NCBI RefSeq assembly: GCF_004379255.2
Contig: NC_056042.1
Coordinates: 11,021,901 to 11,085,900 of the forward strand
Direction: 5' to 3'
Length of the DNA: 64,000 nt
From: Salvia splendens
Taxonomy: Eukaryota > Streptophyta > Magnoliopsida > Lamiales > Lamiaceae
Below, piece by piece: positions 11,069 through 21,660 of this stretch (positions within the stretch are counted from its first letter, which is position 1; every line of letters starts with the position of its first letter). The translations under genes and the position numbers were made by a program. The notes under the pieces were generated by a model. It had not been told where the DNA came from. It ran no database searches and worked only from the letters and a program-made list of their open reading frames with translations.

Positions 11069-11073
11069 GAAGA
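11069..11073. other. Target-site duplication of the Athila element (left)
   Basis: GAAGA occurs immediately before the 5' LTR and again immediately after the 3' LTR at 20806-20810. A 5-bp duplication is normal for LTR-retrotransposon integration and confirms both element boundaries. Confidence 0.9.
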
Positions 11074-11788
11074 TGATGCGAAGCATATTTCCTATACCTT
11101 CCCCCCGTAGACTAAACATTTCTATGCTATTGTCTCTTTAACATAGTTTAGGAATGTGCTCAATATCTATTCACTATGTCTTTGGCTAATAATATAGTGA
11201 TGTTATTTCTTATGCTATTGTCTCTTTAACATAGTTTAGGAATGATTAATTGTTGGATTGCTATCGAATTAGAATTGTTCAGAGGATAATTTGATAGTGG
11301 ATTAAGTAGGAGATTATAGTAGAGGATCTTATATTCCCGCGCTTCCGCAGGAATTTAATATCTTTGAAAATTAATTCATGGAACAAGTGTTCAGCTGACT
11401 GTGAATTATACGTCGCAAACATGTTCAGTGTACGTGATTAGGTAGATGTTTTAATCCCTTCGTATGTTTCATTGTTAAAGGTGTAGAATAATACAAGCCT
11501 CGTGAGCAACTTGGAGTGACGTCTTTTTCCTATTTGAAAAGTTTTCCTAGTTAACTTGTAATTGTTTTTTGTCTTCAACTTTTGGAAATCAAAATCTTCA
11601 AAACAAATCATCTTTTTGTATGTCTTTTCTTTGTTTTAGAATTAAATAATCAATTCATTCCATGTGGATCGACACTCGAAGTATTACAATTGACACTGTA
11701 TCCTTGCAGTATTGCTGTAATATTAGAGTTAATTAATTAAACTTGATTGATCTCGCATATAATATCTAAGCTCTAAAATTACACATCA
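11074..11788 (+). repeat. Athila 5' LTR (715 bp, internally deleted)
   Basis: It runs from TGATGCGAAGCATATTTCC to ATTACACATCA. It is 662 bp shorter than the 3' LTR because the segment equivalent to 19482-20173 is missing. In its place are 30 bases (11127-11156) that copy 11215-11244. The loss probably removes most of U3, so this LTR may be a poor promoter. Confidence 0.92.
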
Positions 11789-11793
11789 AGTTT

Positions 11794-11810
11794 TGGCGCC
11801 GTTGCCGGGG
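11794..11810 (+). promoter_or_regulatory. Primer-binding site for tRNA-Asp
   Basis: TGGCGCCGTTGCCGGGG lies five bases after the 5' LTR and is complementary to the 3' end of plant tRNA-Asp (…CCCCGGCAACGGCGCCA). Athila elements commonly use this primer for minus-strand DNA synthesis. Confidence 0.9.
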
Positions 11811-12135
11811 AAGGCAATAGATTGTTTAACTTCTAGTTTGTGTTTTGTTTTATTTTTATTTTGATCTTTCTCTTATTTTTGTAGGTACTCATTTCGTGTT
11901 CTTGGAGGTGATAGCCATCTACCGCGTCTGGACTTGAAGACGAAGGAGTATATTTTCTAGGTGACATCTTTTAACTCTTAGTTTAGGTAGTCTAGTTTTT
12001 CACTTAAGCACACACATTTCATAGTACTTACCCCGAAGTTGTCGAGAGGTCTCGCTTTCGGTAATAGGAAATATATTGTGCTTGTGTTTGGTGTATTTTC
12101 TGTTGTGTAGGTTTAAAAAAAAAAAAAAAAAGTGA

Positions 12136-15066
12136 ATGCACACGCGATCACAGGGTACACCACCGTTTGGACTACTCTGTTATCAAAGAAGAAGTAAGGT
12201 TAGAGGGTCAGAGTTTGAGATCTTCCCGGACTATTCGAGTCCATTCAGGAGTAACCGACTCTTTGGTGAAGAAAGGGATCAGGATTCAGACGGTGAATCA
12301 ATGGCAGATAACAATGAGATTCCACCACCCGTGGTGAGGTTTGGCGACACTCTGAGATCGGGAATTGAGTACCCAGGGGAGTGTGCCTACGCAAATGACA
12401 ACGTCAACATTCCACCTCACTACATCAGTTTGGTGAATGGAGGAAATCTTTTCCATGGACGGGATGATGAAGATCCGGTGAGTCATTTGAATGCCTTCTA
12501 CGAGCTGACAAATTCTCATAGACCTCCAAATGTGGAGCATCATCGGATTAAGAGGGCCTTATTTCCATTCTCATTGAGGGAGAAGGCAAGAGCGTGGTAT
12601 GACTCACTCCCGGGCTACAACATAGCAACGTTCCAAGAGTTGAAGACGTTGTTCCTCTTCGAATACAATTCTCCTATGAAGATTGAGAAGTTGAGAGAGG
12701 AGATCACCTCTTTCCGACAGAAGTATGACGAGTCCTTCGCGGAAGCATGGAAGAGATTCACGGAATTGATAAGGAAATGCCCAAGTCACGGACTAGCTCC
12801 GGGGCATGACCTTTTGAAATTCTACAAGGGACTCAACAGTGAAGGCACGGGATTGGTGACTGCAGGTTCGAATGGGAACCTAGATGATCTAACTCACGAT
12901 GAGGTGAGGGCTTTGTTTCAAAGGCTGGCCAACAATCAACGGAATTGGCACAATCCAAGGCGAGGGGCTGATAGAGCAGGAGATACATTTGGTGCTACAA
13001 AGGATGCGGAAAGAGTGACCGCAATTGAGGCTCAACTGGCGGACATTAGCACTCAAATGTCGTCGATGACAAAGGCAGTTAAATCTCTTCAACTGACTCC
13101 TCAACCCCAAGCTGTGACGGTGATGAGATGTGGGTTGTGCCAAGGCGGGCATCATACTGATCAGTGCCCAAGTCTTCAAGGACCACCTGTGGAAGATGTG
13201 AACTATATTGGCAACAATCGCCAAGGGTTCAATCAGGGCAACCAATACAACAATCAGCAAAATTGGAGGCCTCAACAAACAGGATGGAATCAGGCTGGTC
13301 CTAGCAACAACTCGGGAAATCAATGGAGGAACAACACTCAACCGCCGGGTTATGAGAAGAAGCCAACCGTCGAGGATCAGTTGGGGCAGATTCTCTCTTT
13401 CATGACTAAGAGTCAAAAGGAGAACGAAAATTTCAAGGAAAGGACGGTGGAAAAGTTTGGGCAGATGGATGCGACAATGAGGAATCTTGAGACGCAGATA
13501 GGGCAGCTTGCCACGGCATCACACACGAGGATTCCTAACACCATCCCGAGCAATACCGTACCTAATCCGAGAGGCAATGAACAGTGTAAGGCAGTGGTCT
13601 TGAGAAGTGGTCGTGAGTTGGATTCGACACCATCAATGGACGGCCAAGGTACTTCCGGCATCTCACACGCAGGGGCGGATGAGATGTTAGGCTTGCATTC
13701 CTCGCACGTAGGGGCGGACGAGGCATGTAAGGGAAGTCCCGCGTTGGTGCAGGGTGCCCAACATGGTCAAGAACAGGCTGCATCCGGCAGCAAGGAAAAT
13801 GGTGTAGAATCCGAGTTAAGCGAGAAGTTTTTGGCAGAAAAGAAGGGAAAGCAGAAAGTAGAGATGGGATCAAAGGGACAGCTGATGACATGTCCGGCAT
13901 TAGACCCGAAAAGCAAGTTCAACTTCCCTGATCACATTCCTCCTCCACCATATCCACCGAAGAGGAAGAAGAGAGCTCCAAAGGAGAAAAGCTTCGAGTG
14001 GATGATGAACGTGATTCGAAAAGTGAATGTGGATGTATCGTTGGTGGACCTCTTCACTAATTTCCCCAAGTTCTCCAAGTTCTTCAAGGACATGATGGCA
14101 AACAAGGAGAAACTTCAGGACGAGGGAATAGTGGCATTGAGCATGAATTGCTCACAACTGATTTCGGGAATGATGCCCATGAAGAAGAGGGATCCGGGAA
14201 GTTGTGTGATTCCTTGTGAGATAGGCAACACAATTTTCACCAAATGTCTATTGGATCAAGGATCGGGGATCTCACTGATGGCGTTGAAAACAGCACGTGC
14301 CATTGGACTGGAGAACAGAATGGAGCCCATCGACATTGCTCTACAATTGGCTGATCACTCCATTGTGAAGCCCACAGGAATAGTAGAGCATGTCTTGGTC
14401 AAGGTAGATAAGTTCGTCATCCCCGTTGATTTCATAGTATTGGATATGCCTGAGGACAAAGAGGTGCCAATTCTGTTTGGCAGACCGTTTCTTGCCACAG
14501 GGGACGTGTTGCTAGGAGCAAAGGACAACTCAGTCACGTTTAGAATTAATGGTGAGCAAGTGACCATTAATGTGGAGAAAGCGATGAAGCATCCTAGTGA
14601 TGCAAAAGCGTGCTTTAGAGTTGATGTCCTCGACAAGTGTATCTTTGACAAGATGCGTTGCTCGGCAAGTATAGAAGGAAGCGTTTATGATAAGGGGAGC
14701 TTGGAAAGAGACTTTGGTTCGACAATTAAAGTTGATTTTGATTTTGATGAAAGTGAGGATGCTCAAATTGATCAACCAAGTCTCGAGAATGAATGTGTGG
14801 TGGATACTTTCGTGGCGGATGTGCAGCCTTCAATTGAAGTACCACCAAAGCTAGAATTGAAGCCACTCCCGACAAATCTGAAATACGCATTCCTTGGTGA
14901 GAATGAATCTTTACCGGTTGTGATATCGGCGATGTTGAATGATGAAGAAGAATTGAAGTTGATAGAGCTACTGAAGTCACACAAGAAAGCTCTAGGTTGG
15001 TCCATTGCCGACATCAAAGGAATTAGCCCCGCAATATGCATGCATAAAATCTTGATGGAAGATTGA
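12136..15066 (+). pseudogene. Athila gag and protease
   Basis: This 976-codon frame begins after the leader at ATG 12136; an alternative downstream start is ATG 12301. It carries the retrotransposon gag domain (about residues 105-235, with GNLFHGRDDEDPVSHLNAF, ALFPFSLREKARAWYDSLPG and FAEAWKRFTELIRKCPSHG). A single CCHC-like zinc knuckle follows (CGLCQGGHHTDQCP, near residue 331). Then come an Asn/Gln-rich linker, basic segments, and an aspartic protease region (CLLDQGSGISLM near residue 704; ILFGRPFL). Gag would form the particle and the protease would cut the polyprotein. The frame ends at TGA 15064-15066, in the middle of a conserved stretch before reverse transcriptase (ILMED…AKPVRER.RRLNP), so the stop is a disabling mutation. 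A weakened protease motif (DQG instead of D-S/T/L-G) is also odd. Confidence 0.88.
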
Positions 15067-16152
15067 GCTAAGCCGGTAAGAGAGAGACAAAGGAGGTTGA
15101 ACCCACTTATGCAAGAAGTGGTTGAAAAAGAAGTGAAGAAATTGTTGAAATATGGGATGATCTATCCCATTTCCGATAGTGAGTGGGTTAGCCCGGTGCA
15201 ATGTGTACCAAAGAAAGGGGGAATAACCGTGACTGTCAATGAGAAGAATGAAGTTTTGGCAACTCGATTGGTGAACTCATGGAGAGTGTGCATGGATTAT
15301 AGAAAGTTGAACACGGCGACGAGAAAAGATCACTTCCCGTTGCCATTTCTGGATCAGTTGCTCGATAGGATCGCGGGTTATTCCCATTATTGTTTTCTAG
15401 ATGGATATTCGGGGTACAATCAGATTGCAATTGCCCCTGAAGATCAGGAAAAGACGACATTCACATGTCCTATTGGAACTTATGCCTTCCGCCGGATGCC
15501 TTTTGGTTTGTGTAATGCACCGGCTACATTCCAACGTTGCATGATGGCAATTTTTTCCGATATGAATGAAGATATCATGGAGATCTTCATGGATGATTTC
15601 TCCGTCTTTGGATCCTCATTTGACTTTTGCTTAGAAAACTTGAGACGGGTCCTACAAAGATGTGAGGAGTCAAATCTCGTGCTAAATTGGGAAAAGTGTC
15701 AATTTATGGTCAAAGAGGGCATAGTGTTGGGACACAAGGTGTCGGAGTTGGGGTTGGAGATGGATAAGGCGAAGATTGATGTGATCTCGAAGTTACCTCC
15801 CCCAACGAATGTGAAGGGCATCCGTAGTTTCCTTGGTCATGCAGGATTCTACCGACGGTTTATAAAAGATTTTTCAAAGATTGCAAAGCCACTTTGCAAC
15901 TTGCTTGAAAAGGATGCCAAGTTCGTCTTTGATGGGAAATGCCTTGAGGCATTTGAATTGTTGAAGAAAAAGCTAGTCGAAGCTCCTATTATTATCACAC
16001 CCGATTGGTCAAAGCCGTTTGAGTTGATGTGTGATGCTTCAGACTATGCTGTGGGGGCCGTTCTAGGCCAAAGGAGAGACAAGGTCCTACACGCCGTCTA
16101 CTATGCTAGCAAAGTACTCAATGAAGCTCAACTGAATTACACCACGACATAG
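15067..16152 (+). pseudogene. Athila reverse transcriptase and start of RNase H
   Basis: This continues in the same frame as gag after the TGA. Motifs are PISDSEWVSPVQCVPKKGG, WRVCMDYRKLNTATRKDHFP, FLDGYSGYNQI, FGLCNAPATFQRCM and the catalytic FMDD in IFMDDFSVFG (about 15587), followed by GHKVSELGLEMDKAKID and FLGHAGFYRRFIKDFSKIAKPL. RNase H begins with ELMCDASDYAVGAVLGQR. The product would copy the RNA into DNA and degrade the template. TAG at 16150-16152 cuts RNase H just after LNYTTT; the conserved [14 protein letters not shown] follows directly in frame. There are no frameshifts. Confidence 0.88.
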
Positions 16153-17772
16153 AAGGAAATGTTAGCAGTTGTGTATGCTTTCGAGAAGTTTCGTGCTTAC
16201 TTACTTGGCACGAAAGTGGTAGTGTTCACGGACCATTCAGCTATCAAATATTTGATGAATAAGAAAGATGCAAAGCCTCGGTTGGTAAGGTGGATCCTCT
16301 TACTACAAGAGTTTGATGTGGAGATTAAAGACAAAAAGGGGACCGAGAACTTGGTAGCTGATCATCTCTCTAGACTAGAGGGATTGGAAGAGACGGAAGA
16401 TGAAAGAAAGAAAAGGATAAATGAGAAATTTCCCGACGAGCAAGTGTTGCAAGTGGAGGCTCGGGAAACATATGTGTCGTGGTTTGCCAATTTGGCAAAC
16501 TACCTTGTTACGGGCATTATACCAGAAGGGTTGTCATCTAACCAAAAGAAGAAGTTTTTGAGTGACACCCGCACATATGTTTGGGAAGATCCGTTTCTCT
16601 TTCGGATTTGTAGTGATGGAGTGATTCGAAGGTGCGTTGGAGAGCATGAGCACCTTCAGATTTTGTCTGCATGCCATGATTCGTTGTATGGCGGCCACTT
16701 TGGAGCACGACGAACTGCTTTTAAAGTGCTTCAGTCCGGATTCTTTTGGCCATCGATCTTCAAGGATGCAAAAGCCTATGTAGAACGATGTGACAGTTCC
16801 CAAAGAGCCGGCAATATCTCGTGGAGGAATGAAATGCCGATGAATAATATTCACGAGGTAGAACTTTTCGATGTTTGGGGAATAGACTTCATGGGACCGT
16901 TTCCCAAGTCTAATGGGCAGCAATACATTCTCGTTGCTGTCGACTACGTATCTAAGTGGGTAGAGGCAGTGGCCTCGGCAACCAATGATGCCAAAGTGGT
17001 GTTGAAATTTATCAAGAATCACATCTTTAACCGCTTTGGGACACCACGAGCCATTATCAGTGATGGAGGAACTCATTTTTGCAACAAATTGTTTGAAAAC
17101 CTCCTAGGAAAGTATGGTGTCCAACACAAGGTTGCTACCCCTTATCATCCCCAAACGAGTGGTCAAGTTGAAGTCTCCAATCGTGAGATAAAGCGGGTGC
17201 TTGAGAAAGTTGTAAGGCCGTCTCGGAAGGATTGGGCTCAAAAGTTAGATGATGCTTTGTGGGCATATCGAACGGCGTACAAGACCCCGATTGGAACTTC
17301 GCCATACAAATTGGTCTTTGGGAAGGCTTGCCATTTGCCGGTAGAGCTTGAGCATAAAGCTTTTTGGGCTTTGCAAAAGCTCAATTTGGATTATGATGCT
17401 GCAGCCGAGAAGAGGATGTGCGACATGAACGAGATGGATGAGTTTAGGCTCCGTGCATATGAGAGCGTTGACCTCTATAAGGAGCGGGCTAAGAAGATTC
17501 ACGATGCAGCCATTAAGCCTCGTCAATTCCATGAGGGACAACTGGTCCTTTTGTACAACTCTCGGCTTAAACTGTTTCCGGGCAAGCTCAAGTCTAGATG
17601 GTGGGATCCTTATGTGGTGCACAAGGTATACCCCTATGGTGCTGTGGATGTTCGGGATCAGAAGAATGGTAGCATTTGGAAGGTGAATGGCCAACGTTTG
17701 AAGGCCTATGTTGGAGTTGAAGGAGGCATGGAGACAGAGGAAGTGACTACACTAGTGGACTCAAGAGTGTAG
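16153..17772 (+). pseudogene. Athila RNase H remainder and integrase
   Basis: The same frame continues after the TAG. RNase H ends with [20 protein letters not shown] and [12 protein letters not shown]. The integrase follows: an HHCC zinc-binding region (HDSLYGGH … CDSSQ), then the DDE core with D in [10 protein letters not shown] in IISDGGTHF and E in [10 protein letters not shown], then [26 protein letters not shown] and [16 protein letters not shown]. The catalytic triad is intact. The second cysteine of the zinc-binding pair is Ser (CDSS rather than the usual CDxC), which should weaken folding. The natural stop is TAG at 17770-17772. Confidence 0.88.
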
Positions 17773-19428
17773 ATCAAGAATGAAGAAGGTCGAGCCAACG
17801 ACTATAAACAAAGGCGCTGATTGGGAGGCAACCCCAGGTTTTTTTTTTATTCTCCTTTTATTTTTGTTTTCGTATGTTGGAGGTTTTGTTTGCTCAATTC
17901 TTTCCTCTAACATTTATTTTGAATTGAGTGTTTCTTTTTGTAGTTTTTGGTTCTTTTTGTAGGAGCATCATGGAGATAGATTGGAGCTTAGGAGAAAGCA
18001 AACTTGCAAAGGATTTTTTTTTACACCCACCCGCCCACCCGAATGCACTATAGATTTCATGCCAATTTTGGGGGAGTCTTCTTACCCTTTAATCTTTATG
18101 TCTTCTTTGCATGCATTGAGGACAATGAAGCATTCAAGTTTGGGGGGGTTGTGAATGATTTGTGATGCATGATGCATGTTTTTTTAGGTGTATTATATGC
18201 TAAAATGTTTTGAATCTATGTATTTGACGGGTGCATGTTAGATCTTCGGCTTTCTGGTTGGGAAATTTTGCTTAATTTTACTTGAACTTTGAAGCCTAAG
18301 ATGAATGGAATGGGTGCATGAATCTATTTGAAAAGCATGTCGTGATTACATCCGATTTCTTGAGTTGAGGAGAGTATGAAAATCGCATGACTTGTGGAAA
18401 TTATTCTGGATTGATTTGCTTTATCGAGTGAAGTGCTTGCGTTCGTTTGTGTTAACGATTTGGGAGGATAAGGCACTAGGATGAACTCTATGGCCAAATG
18501 ATCACATGCCTAGTCCATCACATGATCCCCTAGAAGCCACCTTGAGCTTACTTCCTTATTCTTTGTGTAAACACTTAGCCTTAGCCACTGAAAAAAGCCT
18601 AATGTTAGCCTCATCAATAGACCTTGCTACTATTTGGGTGCTAAATACAAGTTGAGCTTGGTGTTTTGAGTTGTGAGTGTGGGGGTGGTGGACTGTAAAG
18701 AGTAGACTTCTCTAGACTTGATGTAACGTGAAAAGAATGAAGTTCTTAGAAAAAAAAAGAAAAAAAAAGACGACCTCCAAATTCGCAAAAGTCGAGGTCT
18801 TTACAAAAACAGAAAAAGAAAAAGAAATAATAAGTTGATGAAATAAAGATAGAGCTTCGACAATTGTTTGATGTAATCTTGTCTAGAATAGATCTCAAGT
18901 TTGGGGGAGTGTGAGTTGGGTTGTAAAATTTTGGTTGTTCGATCTTTGGAAGGATGTTGTAGGAGGGAAGATTTTGGCACTCAAATGTGTAGCCTTTGAG
19001 CTCACTATCCATACTTATCCTACCTCGTCCCTAGCACCATTACAACCTTGAAATAAGACCTTGGACCTAATCGTTGATGTTTGTGGATGTGTGTAAATAG
19101 CTTGGTAGAGTTAAAGAAGTTCGGTTTGAAATCTGCGAGTCTATGTGATTAGTAGTGCTTGATGAGTCAATGATGACGGTTTGAGTTGTTTGATCGTATG
19201 CTCGGACTTACTTTGAAGTGCATCTTGACTTGAAGTTCTAGGGGGATGAGTGATTGTTCTTGAGAGTGGGAAATCTCGATTGGAAATGTCGGGGGTTTAG
19301 ATCTTGTCACTCACGTCCCTACATGATTCTTTTTGATGAAAATCTCTTTGCGGGTTAGACTTGGTTGAGTTTTTGTGCTTAAAATGTATCTTGCTCGGGG
19401 CGAGCAAGAGCTTAAGTTTGGGGGTATT
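17773..19428 (+). other. Athila 3' non-coding tail with repeated polypurine-like tracts
   Basis: No env-like coding frame is present. Polypurine-tract-like words recur: TTTTGGGGGAGTC near 18062, CAAGTTTGGGGGGGTTG near 18134, CAAGTTTGGGGGAGTG near 18896 and TAAGTTTGGGGGTA near 19413. Only the last abuts the 3' LTR. A purine-rich simple run lies at 18750-18830. The earlier copies may be relics of shifting 3' ends. Confidence 0.65.
19414..19426 (+). promoter_or_regulatory. Polypurine tract
   Basis: AAGTTTGGGGGTA sits just upstream of the 3' LTR start TGATGCGAAG and would prime plus-strand DNA synthesis. Confidence 0.75.
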
Positions 19429-20805
19429 TGATGCGAAGCATATTTCCTATACTTTCCCCCCGTAGACTAAACATTTCTATGTTAATTGTAACTCACCAAA
19501 GTGTGTTTTGAGTGTAGTTTTGGGTGTTGGAAGCTGGAAATGCGTCAGAATAGCAGGCAGAAGAAACACCCGGTCGGGTGAAATGTTTGATGCATGAGGA
19601 GTCCAGAAAGTTCGCCCGGTCGGGCGTTATGACATCACAAAAACGCCCGGTCGGGCGTTTCCCACGATACCTCCAGTAGCACTTCGCCCGGTCGGGCGTT
19701 TATACCCTTTGATTTTCGCCCGGTCGGGCGTTTCGTGTCTCAACTGCTGAATAGCAGTTTTTCGGCAGTTTTGTCGAGGAAAAAAGGAAAAAGGAGAAAA
19801 GAGGTGTCAGGGAAAGGAAAAAAGGGGTGTCAGAAGGTTGGCAGGAGGATTAGAAAAAGAAAAAAGGTGGGGAGAGAGAGTAGAAAGGTGACGTGAAGGG
19901 TGGAGAGCATTAATTATTGAAAAGAAAATAGAGAGTAGAAAGGAGACGAAAAGGTGGACTTTTGGTGGCGACGAATTCAAAGAAACTCCGTCCAACATTC
20001 CGACGATCCGTCTCCATACTCCAATTCCACTCAACGAGAGCATGCTTCCTATGGTTTTTATTGCAAATATTACCATGTGTTTAGGCTAAGCTCCCTATGT
20101 TGCTCCAAGTTGTAATCTAGGCTTGTATGGATGTTTTTACACCATTGATTTCATATGTTTGTGTCCAACAATGTGCTCAATATCTATTCACTATGTCTTT
20201 GGCTAATAATATAGTGATGTTATTTCTTATGCTATTGTCTCTTTAACATAGTTTAGGAATGATTAATTGTTGGATTGCTATCGAATTAGAATTGTTCAGA
20301 GGATAATTTGATAGTGGATTAAGTAGGAGATTATAGTAGAGGATCTTATATTCCCGCGCTTCCGCAGGAATTTAATATCTTTGAAAATTAATTCATGGAA
20401 CAAGTGTTCAGCTGACTGTGAATTATACGTCACAAACATGTTCAGTGTACGTGATTAGGTTGATGTTTTAATCCCTTCGTATGTTTCATTGTTAAAGGTG
20501 TAGAATAATACAAGCCTCGTGAGCAACTTGGAGTGACGTCTTTTTCCTATTTGAAAAGTTTTCCTAGTTAACTTGTAATTGTTTTTTGTCTTCAACTTTT
20601 GGAAATCAAAATCTTCAAAACAAATCATCTTTTTGTATGTCTTTTCTTTGTTTTAGAATTAAATAATCAATTCCTTCCCTGTGGATCGACACTCGAAGTA
20701 TTACAATCGACATTGTATCCTTGCAGTATTGCTGTAATATTAGAGTTAATTAATTAAACTTGATTGATCTCGCATATAATATCTAAGCTCTAAAATTACA
20801 CATCA
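19429..20805 (+). repeat. Athila 3' LTR (1377 bp, full length)
   Basis: It begins TGATGCGAAGCATATTTCC and ends ATTACACATCA, followed by the target duplication GAAGA. It keeps the segment missing from the 5' LTR, including the palindromic repeat array at 19566-19730. Confidence 0.92.
19566..19730 (+). repeat. Array of five palindromic CGCCCGGTCGGGCG units
   Basis: The 14-mer CGCCCGGTCGGGCG occurs at 19612, 19643, 19685 and 19717. A weaker copy, CACCCGGTCGGGTG, is at 19566. Start-to-start spacing is 46, 31, 42 and 32 bp. Each unit is a near-perfect inverted repeat. The units are much more GC-rich than the LTR around them and lie in the part lost from the 5' LTR. Confidence 0.9.
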
Positions 20806-20810
20806 GAAGA

Positions 20811-21660
20811 CGTCCCTTTAGAAAATAAAGATAATACTTAATTAGACTTAAGAAACCAAATAAACTTTACGTGAATGCATCCTAAGTGCACGATCATTTT
20901 ATTCTCTTTCCTTATTTTATAGAAAAGTCTTTGAGCGTTAATTAAATCGTGCTATTTAATTTTATGCGGAGGTCTATCAATTATTCGTTTAACAAAGAGA
21001 GTGTTATCTTCAACGCAACTTATTCTTGCACTAAAATAAATCTGAGGTCTATTAATCATTGCGGAATTAATTAGCGTACCATTTCCTACATCAATTATTC
21101 GAGCATTAAACTAAAGTCCGGGAATTAAATTCATCATCGCGGGATTAATTAGCGGACCATCAATTATTTGATTAGGAAAAACATTAGGAGATCCCGCGAA
21201 TTAATTTGACACAGCAGGCCCAACTTAAAGCAATTAATCCATTCCTTCATTTAATATTTTCAGGCTCAAGCTTCCATTTTAAGTAAAACATTAGCCCAAC
21301 AAATTATGTCCTTGACCCAAAAGGACTGGCCCAATTAAAAGAAATTAAGCGGCCCAATTTTACTCATAAACTCCATCGGTCTTCTCCCTCATTTCAACAT
21401 TCCAAAATTGGGGGAAAATCAAATCCCTAAAAGAAAATCGCCGCTCCCCTCCTCTCCTCCGTCCGGCGCATCACTCCGGGCAGCGACCTCGCGTCGCCGG
21501 CGTTCCCTCCTCGGCGTCTCGCGTCATCTGAGATCCTCTACCCCTTTCTTCCTCTCGGCCAAAACTCTGGGCCGCTGCCCCTGTGACCGCCCTCCTCCCT
21601 CTACTCCGACAACCCGCAGCGCCGCTACCGCCGGGCATGCACGACGGCGGTCTCTCCGCA
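20811..21660 (-). mobile_element. Right half of the split gypsy LTR (minus orientation)
   Basis: Removing the Athila element and one GAAGA joins 11068 to 20806. Read on the minus strand, 20811-21400 contains TTGGGCC words (TTGGGCCGCTTAATT, TTGGGCCTGCTG), as the solo LTR does near 42870. It is preceded by a GC-rich CCGCCG block (21430-21655), as in the solo LTR at 42100-42700. The expected TGTAACACCCC start is not found, so this end is lost or cut by the insertion that follows. Small open frames in the GC-rich part are not considered genes. Confidence 0.45.

Larger units (their letters stand above)
11074..20805 (+). mobile_element. Athila-type Ty3/gypsy LTR retrotransposon
   Basis: The element is bounded by LTRs (11074-11788 and 19429-20805) and the 5-bp duplication GAAGA. 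The order is 5' LTR, primer-binding site, leader, gag-protease, reverse transcriptase and RNase H, integrase, a 1.65-kb non-coding tail, polypurine tract, 3' LTR. The primer-binding site matching tRNA-Asp and the integrase blocks ([42 protein letters not shown]) are characteristic of the Athila lineage. All coding blocks lie in one frame from 12136 to 17772, interrupted by two stop codons. No env-like frame follows pol. The shared parts of the LTRs differ at only about seven positions that I can see, so the insertion is fairly recent. Confidence 0.93.

Noticed and set aside
12889..17694. Minus-strand frames opposite the Athila polyprotein
   Set aside because: They mirror the coding strand of gag-pol and have no independent motifs.
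17780..17962. Env-like gene after Athila pol
   Set aside because: The frame has only 60 codons of hydrophobic, T-rich composition, with no further coding continuity across the 1.65-kb tail.
19566..19730. CRISPR-like array
   Set aside because: The repeats are only 14 bp, palindromic, irregularly spaced and inside a plant LTR. There are no cas genes.
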